Assembly: GCF_963678635.1 (NCBI RefSeq)
Contig: NC_087063.1
Location: 19,846,701-19,908,700 of the forward strand
DNA length: 62,000 nt
Source: Symsagittifera roscoffensis
Lineage: Eukaryota; Xenacoelomorpha; Acoela; Convolutidae
Direction of reading: 5' to 3'
Below, piece after piece: positions 20,058-31,760 of this stretch. The first letter of the stretch is position 1. Every line of letters starts with the position of its first letter. A program made the translations under genes and the position numbers. The notes under the pieces were generated by a model. The model searched no databases. It had not been told where the DNA came from and worked only from the letters and a program-made list of their open reading frames with translations.

Positions 20058-21707
20058 TTAATTAGGAGATATTTTGGGTGATATCTTGAAATTCTTTTGG
20101 ATTCTATCAATGGCTCCATTGAAGATACTTTTGAGAACCAAAATCGAAATCTCGGCTAACTCGTACAAAGCCAGCATGCTTCCGCCAAGTAACATCCCGA
20201 AAATTCCTCCCATTGCACTGCTAGCCGAGAAAATTTCATATTTGGCTCGCATATTTGTATGAAAAACAATTAGCGTATCAAAACTGATAGTTACTTCAGC
20301 GTAGTTCTCGCGCATGTAGTCGTATGTGACGTTTGGGTTATTTTGCTCAATTGCTTTTTGGTACTGGTGATAACCTGGAACTGGAAACCGTGTGGATGTC
20401 ATGTCGAAGTTGTACTTGGTAAAACTGCACTGAGGTCTACACTTGGCGAGACAAGTTCCTGGAAAAAAGTCAGGAGTCATCGCAAAAGAAACATTCGAAA
20501 GATCTAAATGACAAAAAAGGTGGTCACAAATGGTCAAAATTGGTCAAAATATGTAAAGTAAGCCATTTTTGAAAGAAGGAGGAACAAAAAAAGCAAGAAA
20601 CAAAATTTCAATGAAACAGAAAACAAAGTTGGAAACCCGCTCATGATTTTTAAAACATTCGTATTTTTTCATTATTACAGGTCTGTTAAAATTTTGCACG
20701 ATTTTTCTGGCTTAACATATTTTCAGTATGTGATATTTCTAAGACCATACAGAGGGAGATAAAATCGATGAACTAAAACTAGTTTACTGAGTATTTCCTC
20801 TTTGTAGATTGGGCACATGGTAATTGTGTTGGTACCACAGGTCAAATCAGTTTTGGTGAAGAACAACTGGCTGATGCCCTTACACTGGCAGATGTCAAGT
20901 TCAATCTCACTGTAACACTCACTCACACACAACATCTGGGCGTAGCCTCTTTCGTAATACCGCAGGATTCTGAAAAAAGTGCTCCTTTTTTTAAACCATG
21001 ATGACAACTTGTCATTTTCATTGTCTCTTTGATTCACTCTAACTCTACCGAGCCTAGATTATAACGTTTAATTTCAATGCTGGAACCGGTTTGGTTTTAC
21101 AAGTCTCAGCTTGAAGACCAAATTGTTTGGTTTTCGGTAGTCATCAGTGTACACTCCAAATTTCATTATAATTGAACCGTACGGAACAATCAAGATTTCG
21201 ACACGTTCCCTCGCACAAGTTAAATGCAACTTTGAAAATGCTAGCTCCCCTAGTTCAAATTTGGAATGAAAACTAATTACCCAAATCCAGAAATTATGGT
21301 ATAGATGCACAATCTTGCTTGCTTGTACCAAAGGTTACGAAAGCTCTTCACAGTTTTCTTTAGGCTCCAAAGTTTTTAGAAGCAAGCTCTGAATATGCTT
21401 AAATTGGGCCTAACTTAACTGGAATGAATGTATAAACTTTCAATTCTTTGACCTAAACATACAATCATGTTGCCGAGCCGGGATGTTTACCCCATAGCTC
21501 CCTCCTCGATACAGTTGCTGAATCCAGTGAAGTCTCTGAACTTGCGAGTGGACAATTTGACGCTGTAGTGCTGCCCTGGTCCGACATCAAACGAGTTGGA
21601 GTGGTCCCACGTAGTCATTATGGTGGTAGTTGGGTCATAGACAAACATTTTGAGACTGACCCCTCCTCCGATTGCAAACACGTTCAGTGCATTGGCCTTC
21701 TCGAAAT
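20058..21707 (-). CDS. DEG/ENaC-family ion channel, last three exons
   Basis: Trimeric sodium-permeable channel subunit of the DEG/ENaC (pickpocket/ASIC) family, plasma membrane. Exons by visible splice sites (minus strand): 21707-21491, 20969-20788 and 20503-20058. Exon/intron phases agree at both junctions (phase 2, then phase 1). The first exon gives the palm/beta-ball segment with VGPGQHYSV. The second gives the Cys-rich thumb (AQMLCVSECYSEI...CQC). The third has CLAKCRPQCS, then the second membrane segment AMGGIFGMLLGGSMLALYE, in which GGS occupies the family's G-x-S selectivity filter, and a short cytosolic tail before the stop. These features come in the family order and spacing. Upstream sequence continues in an exon at 61619-61894. 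No frame breaks are seen, so the gene looks functional. Confidence 0.88.
20504..20787 (-). other. Intron of the DEG/ENaC gene (phase 1)
   Basis: Minus-strand donor GTAAAC at 20787 and acceptor TTTTTTGTCATTTAG ending at 20504. The joined frame stays open. Confidence 0.75.
20970..21490 (-). other. Intron of the DEG/ENaC gene (phase 2)
   Basis: Minus-strand donor GTAAAC at 21490 and acceptor CTTTTTTCAG ending at 20970. An 85-codon open frame inside it (21074-21331) does not fit the family alignment and is treated as chance. Confidence 0.75.
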
Positions 21708-22088
21708 CTTTAAATAATATTTCGATCAATGAGCGCACCATCGAACACAGCAAAAACAAAAAATGAACAATTTTAATTTATGGCATCATTAGCGTACAGG
21801 GCTTTTCATTGCTAAGGAGAAAAATCAAAAACTATAGAATAGTATACAATTAGCAAAAAAAAAAAGATAAAACCAGGTTCAATCAATTTAAACATCGGTA
21901 ATTTTTGATTGAACCTTTAACAGAGCTAATCTTTGATTACTGAGCTAAACTTTGATAATGATTACCGTTACGCCCACGAAGTAGTGAGGGGAGTTGTAGT
22001 CGCCCTCAAAATTAGGTATGATTTCATTCTCTCATTTAATTGCATTGAATTGAATAGGAGGCAACAAATTCACTTTTAAACATCTTCT

Positions 22089-22714
22089 TCAGACCCAGAT
22101 CTAGGATTTTCTCAAGGGGGCGGATTTTCAAAAACAATTTGAAAATTTTGACAACCTTTCTTTTTGTTCGACAAAATTGATTTTGCGAGCTCTCCTCAAG
22201 CACTAAAAACCGCCATTTTTGGGAACTTTTTGGAAAATTTTGACAAAAAATTGGGTTTTTTTTCGGCGCGCGCTCCCCCTCAAAATTAGTGTATATATTG
22301 GCGCCAAAGGCGCCTTTAGAAAACATTTAGTGTCGGCCGGCTGAAAATGGTTTTCTTAAAAAGTACTAAATTAAAAAAGCCATAGAGATCTAATCGTGGT
22401 CTCCTAACAAATTTGAGAACATCGTTTGGATTGACTTTCAGCATCAATTCTCAACAGTTTCCTTTTGTACTATTTTTAGATATCTTTTTTTGACAGACTG
22501 ACCCTAAAATTTTTAACAGGCCTTTTGGCGCCTATACTTAAAAATTTTCAAGGTAAAGCGCTCGCCGAAAAAAAAACACGTGTATTTTAGTCAACATTTT
22601 TTAAATAATTCCTAAAAACGCCTTTTTTTTAATTTATCAAAAGCTCGAAAAATGACTTCGATCGACCTAAAAAAAAATCGCACCCTCTAAAGAAAATCCT
22701 GGATCCGCCGCTGA
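22089..22714. mobile_element. MITE-like element with terminal inverted repeats
   Basis: The left end, TCAGACCCAGATCTAGGATT, and the reverse complement of the right end, TCAGCGGCGGATCCAGGATT, match over roughly 40 bases, including the following TTTCT and G-rich run. The interior, with GGCGCC palindromes, has no coding capacity. A half copy lies at 18.4 kb and a fragment near 31.14-31.19 kb. No clear target-site duplication was found. Superfamily unknown. Confidence 0.6.
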
Positions 22715-25700
22715 GTTATAATGTCATCATCTATAAGCAATTAAATGGTTCAGTACTTTTCATAAAACACAAAATTGGTGGCACCAATAACGTCGAAAAT
22801 CGGTTACTATAATAAAACACAAGCTCTTTGAACAAAGATTTTGAAGTGTTTTTTGTTAATTTCTTGTTCCTTTTTTGTGGTACTCCGTCTTTTCCGTCTT
22901 GCTAAAATATCCGTTTGGCCTTAGTTTTTGAGAGCCAAATTGCAGCAAAGAGCCCCAAAGTGCACTAAGAGCCATTAGTCGTACTGATTTTGTCATGACT
23001 AATCGGGCACTAACTTACTTACTTGGTTCCTCAAAAATGCTGTGGTCCCTAATAAAAACCGAGGGACAAAATGTGGCTAAGCCTAACAGTACGCATTTTT
23101 ATTTCTCTCAATTTCTGTCAAAATTGTCCTAGTTAGTGTAGCGGGTACAAATCCAGTGCTGGCTTTTCTTTTTTAAAAAACGCTTGAGGCCATCCTCTTT
23201 CAGTGATTTCGAAACAACGCGGGTGATTCGATTTCAACATGGGTCTTTTGCCTCACATTTTGTTTTGTTTAGTGCGTCGCTAATGTTTCATTACGATGCC
23301 AAGCTCGGGTGCTTTGGTAATGGTTTGAATTCCGCATACATTCTCCCTTGAATCCACATCAAGTGGGTTGGATTCCGCAACATTTCGAAAAACCTTTGAA
23401 AACGGAAACTTGATGGAATCGAAGGACAAATGTTTAAACACTAGTAGCTATAACTGAAATTTAGCTAGCGAGCAAAAAGTTTGTATTCCAGTTACAATGC
23501 GGATTTTTTAGACAAATGCTAAGACATGTTTTGTTTTGAATTCCGCAGACAAATTCATTTTTACAGTTGAAGTGAGTTGAAGCAAAATGTCACTGGATTG
23601 CACTGTTTGTCAGTGGATTTCGCAACCAATTTGGTGTAATTCATCATTTAACGAAGACCGAAATTGAACGCTCACCGAAGAAATTACAGCCTGCTAGAAA
23701 GCGTCGCATAAGAGCGTTTCTTTTTTTTATTCTACCAACCAAATGTCAGTAAGCTTAACTATACTATTTTTATATTGGAAAAAAATGTCAACAAAAGTAG
23801 AAAATTTGTTTTAGGTGACCAAAAAGAACTCGTAAAAAACTTTTATTGTTGTAAAAACTTTTAATTTCGTATTCTGACTTTAAATGATTTTTTTTTTCGA
23901 TTTGTTGCTTTAAAGAATTTTATATTTCACCTTTGAATATGAAACCATTAAATAATTCACGTTTGTGCTCAGATCTTAATTTTTTTGCCTTTATATTTTT
24001 GTTTCAATTTTCGGTTTGTTTTTTTTCTTTGCTTTGCTGGAAATCATAATCATTAAATTGTGTTGTCGCCTCTGTGTCTTAAGATTGCAATGTGTGATGC
24101 GATTGACCTGGCGGAAACGGGAGTTGAGTCACCATCTTTTTCGTCTTATCCTGCGGCGGATGATGTCAATGTGTTGGGAACGGATTAGGAAAAGATGGCC
24201 ACATAGTCTGGCTTTGCTGCTGAGATATGATCTTTGGCCGAGGAGATGAACATGCATTTCAGGCTGAGCACTCTAAAGCTGTTGTTGCATGTACGAACGC
24301 AGATAGCGTCGACTCTTTCAATCAGAAAATAAAAGTCAAAAAGGAGAGTAAACTGTTTCCTATCTTCTAACTGTTCTAACTGCTTCCAATTTTCTGGATC
24401 TATTGATAAAGCGCAACACGAACGGAGTAGTTTTGTTTACAGTTCCAGAAAAAAAGGATTTCATGTGGGTACAGCGTCTGAACAAATATTTAAGGGTTTT
24501 CATCAACAGTTTTTGGCGTGAAAATTTTCGTATGAAGAACAAAATTTAGATAACTTGTTTGACATTTCATAACTGCCTCGCAATTTGGGAAAAGCATTGA
24601 ACTCGTCAATACAGACACTTACAATTTTAGCAGTGCTTTGGGTTTAAGGGTATTTTTATTCCAAAATAGGGTAGGGACTTCCGGGTTGTTATCACGAGTT
24701 GAGATTTTAGCTTTTTCAAGGTAATTTTTTAGCATTCATTATGATTTCAAATTCAAATATGTCCTCCTAAATAAATCAATTTTTTGTTTGCCTTTTAATT
24801 CAGACTGAAAATCAATTTTTTTGTATTCTCAACTTTTTGTTTAACAGTTAAAATTTTGATTTCATTTTTTAATACTGGATTCCTGATGGTCAAAAAACGT
24901 GATTGGTTTCAATAAGACATATATGATTTAAACAAGTCATGCACCTTACCTCGCAAGCCATATTTGTATTTTTTTTTTGTTGTAGAGAGGAAAAATTTAT
25001 CGTATCAAACGCCTTTGATAGATATAATAATCTGGAATCTATTTTTGCCTGTTTTTGCGATCTGAAAGTTTTTCAAACATTTCAACTATTGCATTAACTG
25101 TAGACATCCTATTTTGCTATCCAAGATACCTTAGTGATGACTGAAACCGTTTGCAAAATGTTCAACTGTTTTTGACTAGTCTGTTTAAAACTTTTTACTT
25201 AAAAGATTTTGCTCGAGGTGATTCTATCATCTGCAAGTAAAAAATAGTATTCTAACTGTGTCTGTTTAATCGTTATTACGAAGTAAGAAAGGACATGTTC
25301 TCATACTGAATCTTGGGCACTCTGCAGTACTGACTTGACTGTATTTAATGATTTTGATAGATCCATTCAGAAGCGATGCGCCGGCTCTTGTTGTTCTGAC
25401 TTTCGATACGAAAGTAACGGAATATTTGTGCTCGGGTCGGGTTTTTTTTTCTTCAGACAAATTTCGACTTTTTAACAAGCCATTTTTGACGGATTTTTTA
25501 AATATAATTCGAAAGGTTTTGTTGTCTTGAGCTCAAATTTGAAAAGATGTTTTACCTATGATTATTTTTCGTAAAAATACGGGGATTGAAAGATTGTCAT
25601 TTTGGCCAATTTGGGACAACTAAGCACGATATATTTCGCGCTATTAACGTGTTAGCGGAGAGTTAATCAGTCATAAAAATTGTTCCAAGTTGGTTGAAAG

Positions 25701-25763
25701 AAACTTATTTGCCATAATTGATTTGTTAAAAGGAGCGAAATCTATCCTTTTGTACTTAATATG
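22715..25763. other. Intronic non-coding DNA
   Basis: No supported gene. A 60-codon open frame near 24366-24549 and a degenerate open stretch near 24090-24250 are noted but show no recognisable family. Several GGATTCCGC-type words recur between 23.3 and 23.6 kb. Confidence 0.4.
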
Positions 25764-26014
25764 GCGTGTGGAGAGATGATTTTCATTTAAAAATTTCGGA
25801 TCAAAATAACATCCTCTCACCCCCCTCCCCCCAATAGACCAAGTTAAGATCCTCCTACCCAGCTTTCAATATAAGTTAAATTTCTTAAGCGCTGCGTGTG
25901 AAAAGCTCATTTGAAAATTCCCACTTAGAACCAAATTAACATCCTCCCCCCTAAACGTGTTTGGGGGGGGGGGGAGGGAGGGTGTTAACTTGGTCCAAAA
26001 TTTCAAATTTTAGA
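25764..26014. repeat. C/G-run foldback with internal direct repeats
   Basis: Two direct copies about 131 bp apart start GTGTGGAGAGAT / GTGTGAAAAGCT and run to AACATCCTC followed by a C run. The right end is an inverted counterpart: a run of about 14 G, then GTTAACTTGGTCCAAAATTT. The arms can pair, and the G run with the following GGGAGGG could form a quadruplex. Confidence 0.55.
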
Positions 26015-26398
26015 AAAAAGTTTTTCATTTGGTTTCATTTCATTTAATTTTTTGAAATTATTACTGCTCCATAAACCTTAAAAAGGCAGTCGGAACGTTC
26101 AGGGCTTCGCTCTAATACGAGCAGTCTTGTCTATTTTTGCCATCTAAAAGATTTTCAAATTTTTTCATATTGCATCAGCCGCAGACCTTTTATTTTGCTA
26201 TTCAAATTACTTATGTCATGACGGATTTTTTTCGCAAACTAAAATGATGTCTGATTGGTTAATAGGTATATCTTTTGAATTTTGTAGAATGGCATGGCTG
26301 GAAAGGTTTAATTTGACAAAAATTTCGATTAATATGTCCCATACAAGTTGACGCTTTATCATAAAATTCTTAGATTTTTCTATCGGTCATTAAACGAA

Positions 26399-26836
26399 TT
26401 TCATAATTAAATTTCTTTCTATAGTTGATTTCACTACTAATTGAGGATCCAATAATATTACTAGAGAAAATCAGGCGGTTCTCTAAACTCTGCCACAAGT
26501 GAGAGCCTAAAAGTTGTAAAATTTTCATTGAGAGTAACTGACAAAAATCAACTTGGCTTTTTGTATCAGCTGCAAGAGTCCCTTCAGTGCTTTTGTTCTT
26601 CAGTTCCTTAAGTGGAGAAATTCATAATTAAATTTCTTTCTATAGTTGAATTCACTACTAATTGAGGATCCAAGAATTTTACTAGAGAAAATCAGGCGGT
26701 TCCCTAAACTCTGCCACAAGTGAGAGCCTAAAAGTTGTAAAATTTTCATTGAGAGTAACTGACAAAAATCAACTTGGCTTTTTGTATCAGCTGCAAGAGT
26801 CCCTTCAGTGCTTTTATTCTTCAGTTCCTTAAGTAA
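26399..26836. repeat. 221-bp tandem duplication
   Basis: The block beginning TCATAATTAAATTTCTTTCT at 26401 is repeated from 26622 with only a few differences, through to CTTCAGTTCCTTAAGT. It is recent and non-coding. Confidence 0.9.
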
Positions 26837-27433
26837 GTCGAAAAAAAATCGATTTTGATCACTTTTGTTATGAAAAATAGTTTCATGAAAAGTAAGCACT
26901 GCTAAATCAGCGGAAAACTGCATCAATACAGACTAAAAATGATAATTTGTAATAGAATTGGGATTTGTTTTTCTTAATTTTCATTTTGCTCAATTTGGTT
27001 TTGCCAGCTTTGTTAGTGAGAAGTGATGAAGTTCATTTTCGCATCATGAAGTTCATTTTCGAGTAATGCGCAATAAATGTTCAAGTTTCGCTTTAATGTC
27101 ATTTTGATACTTGTGGTCAAAAAAATGTTTAAGTGTTTTATTGTAAATATGTTTCCGCGTTTTGATGAATAATCAAATCTAAGTGAAATCCTCATCTATG
27201 TGGTGAGGGGAATGTATTTTAATGATTCAATTAACAAAGTGTCACCATCAACGGAAAAACTCAAGAAGATAAATTTACTTATAATTTTCTAGATTTAAAC
27301 GCTTCATTTTTGGTTTTTTAAAATAGGTGGCGGCAAATAGCGAAAAAATATTTGATTTTTGATAGCAAAAAAAGGGTAAAAATGAAAAAGCGCATCAAAA
27401 AATGGTTGTTTGGTTCGACCATGCATGACTTAT

Positions 27434-27690
27434 TTTTCCAACGTGCTCGAGGAGTTTTTTGCAAGCGCTCGAGGCAAACTTTGACAGTACTCGAGGTAGT
27501 TTTTTCGACAGTGCTCGATGCATGTTTCGACAAGTTTCGATGTTTGTTTTGACCGTGCTCGAGTTACATTTTGACAGCGCCCGAGGTATGTTCTGACCGT
27601 GCTCGATTTATGATTCAATCGTGCTCGAGGTATGTTTTGACCGTGCTCTATCTATGCTATGTTTCGACCAGGCTCGACCGTGCTCGCTGA
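27434..27690. repeat. Minisatellite of GTGCTCGAGGTATGTTTTGAC-like units
   Basis: About nine degenerate units of roughly 27-30 bp share GTGCTCGAG and TTTTGAC cores. Units vary in length. Open frames in this array are by-products of the repetition. Confidence 0.75.
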
Positions 27691-28089
27691 AATTTTGGAA
27701 CCTATGCTCGACGCACACGCCTGTGTCAAATTTCTTCGGTCGAACCTTGACTTAGGCTGGACTTTAAAATCGAAACACAAAGCAAGCAACTTTGAAGTCT
27801 ACGTCTCAGCCTCAGTCTCAAGTTTATCTGTAAAACTTAAGGGGAAATCCTATGATCTATAACTCCATCTCGACCTCCAAACCATAAACTAGCCTAAAAA
27901 CTGAAGAATCGCTGGTCTCAAGTGAAAGGAAAATATTTTAAAAATTGGCTCTTTCATGAAACTGGCGAATCTTCAGTGTTGGGCATAGTTGATAGCTTGG
28001 AAATCGAGATGAAACTTCCGGCCCTATGAGTTCCCCACCAGGTAACTTGAGATTAAAACTGGGACTTAGGATACCCTGGCCGATCTGTT

Positions 28090-28300
28090 CAATGTATGTT
28101 TCGATAACAGCAGTCGAGCACTAACAGCAGTCGAAGAAATATTGTACACAAAGCAGGGGTTTGGTTTTTGCACAAATTCGAAACGTACCGCGAACATGGT
28201 CAAAACGTACTTTGAGCTCGGTAAAAACCTAACTCGAGCACGTCAAAACATGCATCGAGGACGGTCGATACATACCTCGATCACAGCCAAAACTTGAAGT
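28090..28300. repeat. Inverted counterpart of the minisatellite
   Basis: Contains CTCGAGCACGTCAAAACATG, CATCGAGGACGGTCGATACA and related words, which are reverse complements of the units at 27434-27690. With about 400 bp of spacer in between, the two arrays form an imperfect large inverted repeat. Confidence 0.65.
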
Positions 28301-31300
28301 GGGTATTTTGTTGGAGTGGGAGTTTTTGGACGCCAAACTATATAACAAACGCAAACAAAAAGTATTGCAGTGTTCTTTTTGTGCAGTTAGCTAAACCAGC
28401 ATGTCTGCTGGTTGTCTAAAAGACCGCCAAAAGAAGTCAGGCTTGCACATTATCTCAAATTGAAACTTACAAACTTTTTGGGACAGCCACTAAATCGTAG
28501 CCTCAATAACAGAAAGCTAGAAAAATATATTTAACTGAAACTTTCAGGTTTTACTAAAACAACAGAAAATTATCACAGTAACTAATAAAAAAACAAAAGG
28601 CTATATATAGCTAGAAATCGTGTTTCTGATTTTAGAAAATTTTTGATTGAATCATTTACACAAATTGAGGGTATAAAAGAAAAATTAACAAAAGGCAACA
28701 CTTTATGTAGAGACATTGAAAATTGTATTCTTATGTGAAATCTGGGCTATTTGATTGGTTTTGAACATCATGCAATCCCCTATCAAAAATGTGATTTTTC
28801 ATTTCAAAAAATCAGTTTAAAGAAATATACCGGATGTGCATTCACTGAGAGACCAAAAAAGCATTCTGAACTGTTTGAAGCAATCAAAAACAGATACGCA
28901 CACTCTCAATCAACTTGGCGTTTTTACTATTCCCTTCCTCATATGAACTTCGGTATTATGCAACTATTTTATAATTATCCAATTTTTCAATTCTGAATGG
29001 GGGAGATGAGACCCATTTTGAACATATTTCTTAATTACTCCCTAATGTGAAAAATTGCACGTAAATAATTGCAGCATGCAATACTAGAGCAAAAGAAAGT
29101 CTCTCGAACTGTTCAACATGTATTAGTAAACTTTGGCTGTTTTCTTTCCCAAAAAAATCTATGAAAAGCTTTGAAGTTTATTGTAAAGTAATAAAAGTCT
29201 GCTTGATAAAATGAATTTTTATTCTAAGTAAATCTGATTTTCATATTTTATAGCACAAAATAACGCTTTAATGTTTATCAGGACACAAAGCTATGCAGAA
29301 ACAAAGATCCTCCGATAATATTAGTAATATTTGGCTCTTTTCCATTTTTACATGAAAATGTTTCTAAAACGACCAACATTACAAGGCCAAAATGTGTGTG
29401 TATTTTGTGAATTGTAAGCGAGTTCCGCAACAAGGACGCTCCCTTTGCTCTTCTTTTTTTCTTTCGTTTCCTTTGATCGTTCCGACAAAACTTTTACAAG
29501 CTAAGAGATTTGTCTCTGGAATCCAGAAAGATACAGACACAAACTTGTGCGCCAATCCAGTCTACAGTACTGATAATCTGATAAAAATCTGCAATACACT
29601 TCCGATGATCTGGACAAAACTAAAAAATCTGAAAAACCAATCGCGTTTTTCTGCAGCTTTAAGATTAGACTAATAGTGATGATTCTTCAAAAAGTAAAGA
29701 GAACAAAAATTGCTTAGATATACAACTAAGACAACATAACAAATGTTTGATTGAAATTCTCAACCAAAATTTTACCCTAAACAAGGTCAGTTTGGCTTGT
29801 TTCCATTAATCAAGGATTACGCTGAAAGTACCAAGTTAATGATTGGGAAACTTATATCGAACGAAATCTTTTACACAGTCAAACAAAGTTTTGCACTGAT
29901 AAATATTCGAAGAATCTGTAAAAGTGTAACCTTTTATGGTTGAAAGCCAAACAAGGTCAACTTTACCACACAAAAATCAAAAACTTTGCTTAAATTTTTG
30001 ACAAATACTGTTAGTCTATAAAAGCAGCTTCGTTTGATATAAATTGTCATCAATTAACTTGGTTGTGTCATCAATTAATTTGGTTGAAAAAATGCTAAAA
30101 CGATCCATTTTTGACGTACAACTCTTCGTTTAAAAATTTCTTTTTTTAAATTCTTTCGGAAAAAATAAGCAACCTTTGATCTCTTCGTTTTTTCTTTAAC
30201 CTCAACCCAAGTTTAGAAAAACGCGAATGACGTTCATAAGTTCTTCCATTTGTCGGGTTAATTTAAATGAGCACTGTTCAAATTATGAATTATTGATGCA
30301 ATTCTTATTAATGCATATTGTCAACAAACACATAGTTGACTCTCTTTCTTACTCCTCAATCAATTTGCGGATCCAAGGCTAAAAATTCTGAGTGGAACAA
30401 AAAAAGTTAAAAAATTTTTTGCCTCTTACTGAAAGTTTTTTGGCACCTGAGACACTAACTCCCATAATAGAAAAAAAAAATCGCAAATGGTGTATACTCA
30501 TAAAAAAGTGCTCGTGTGTTTTCACTTAAAAAACAGCGCATTTTTTTGACAAAATCTCGTGAAAAAGGACCTCACCATCTCGGATCATTATGATTCACGA
30601 TTTCTAGTTTTTTTCTTTTATTCCCAAATGTCAATTACAGGTTTGGAAATTGTTCGAATTTTGTTTTAGTGTAACGGAACTCCATTTGGTCAACAAATAT
30701 ATTAGGTTGAACACATTTATTTTTCTCTTTTTAAAAAGTTTCACATGTTCAAGCACGAAAAAATGCCAAAATTAAAACTGAAAAATTGTTTTTCAAATCT
30801 CAATTTTTTCCAGAATTAATGACTGCTGGTAAATTAAATTTAATTTTAAAAGTTGGTCCGACAATTTATTGTTTTTCACATCTTCTAAAAAAAATGACGC
30901 TTTAACGCCTACTAGAAAACAGTAGCATGCGAAAAAGATTTTCTAAAGGTTTTTCGAAAAAACTTGAAAATTTGTCAACAATTTTTTAGTTCCACCCCTT
31001 TGATTTTCCAGCGCTAATAAAAAATTTTAAGGACTCTATTTTGTCACAATTTTTCTTCGCCGCAGACAAACTTGGTAAAATCAGGCTAAAATTGACGTTT
31101 TGAGCTTTTTAAAAAAATGTTTGACCAAAAGAAACATTTTTTTTTCGGCGCATGCTCCCCTCACCCTCAAAATTAGTTATATTGGTGGGGCCGAAGACAT
31201 ACATAAAAAAGTTTTTGATTTTGGCTGATAACTTGAAAAAATGGGTCTATTATTGAGTGTTCCCACTGAGCGTTGTGGTTACATATATGGTGCTCAAATG

Positions 31301-31495
31301 GCATTGCTCAATCTTCGTTCAAAAAACAGCTGATCAGTTTCACTGCGCTATTTCCCGTTTGCTCAATTCTTCTTAAATATTTGATTCAATTTCAATTAAC
31401 GTATAAATATATACAAAAGTATGCTAGAAACACTTTCGTTTAATTGAAAATAATTTTATCCCCGATCAACTGGGTTCCAAAAATTTAACAAAACA
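28301..31495. other. Intronic non-coding DNA
   Basis: No supported gene. It contains a 65-75-bp dispersed repeat at 29368-29442 and a MITE fragment near 31135-31190. Confidence 0.4.
29368..29442. repeat. Dispersed repeat shared with 61180-61245
   Basis: AACATTACAAGGCCAAA and GGGTATTTT/TGTATTTTGTGAATTG...TTCCGCAACAA words occur in the same order at both places, by eye with several mismatches. Confidence 0.45.
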
Positions 31496-31760
31496 TTCTT
31501 TTATTTAGATTCGTCTCTTTAGTGCAACAGAGATTGAAGCTGAGAAACGAGTTGCCTATACTCTTATATGCAAAATATCAGCTAGTGAGTGGACAAATTT
31601 TTCTAAATAAAATCACTAAAACTGGAGAAATTATTGGACATTTATAAAATAACGAACATCGACTAACTGAACCGTTTTGCCTTGTTATGAACATGAAACC
31701 TTACCTGATTAGTATTTTGAAATTTTGAGCTCGATTTTGTGTATAATATAAAGCCTAACA
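31496..31760 (+). repeat. Polinton-array-related fragment
   Basis: It shares ATCAGCTAGTGAGTGGACAA, GACATTT...AACATC(G/A)ACTAACTGAACCG and the following TTACCTG...TTTGAAAT with 46150-46290 and 49570-49710. Its left part, CAACAGAGATTGAAGCTGAG, also recurs at 34998. This is the leftmost trace of the array family. Confidence 0.6.

Noticed and set aside
19832-20119. 95-codon minus-strand frame overlapping the channel 3' end
   Set aside because: Mostly downstream of the channel stop and in a different frame; likely 3' untranslated sequence.
21074-21331. 85-codon minus-strand frame between channel exons
   Set aside because: Flanking exons join directly with matching phase and in family order, leaving no place for it; no family motif.
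22036-22326. 96-codon minus-strand frame
   Set aside because: Lies inside the MITE-like element and its flank.
24366-24549. 60-codon plus-strand frame (VVLFTVPEKKDFMWVQRLN)
   Set aside because: Looks protein-like, but there is no family match, start, or convincing splice sites; could not be supported.
27430-27618. Several open frames in the CTCGAG minisatellite
   Set aside because: By-products of repeat periodicity on both strands.
25764-28300. CRISPR-like array
   Set aside because: Repeats are degenerate minisatellites and foldbacks in animal intronic DNA, with no regular spacers.
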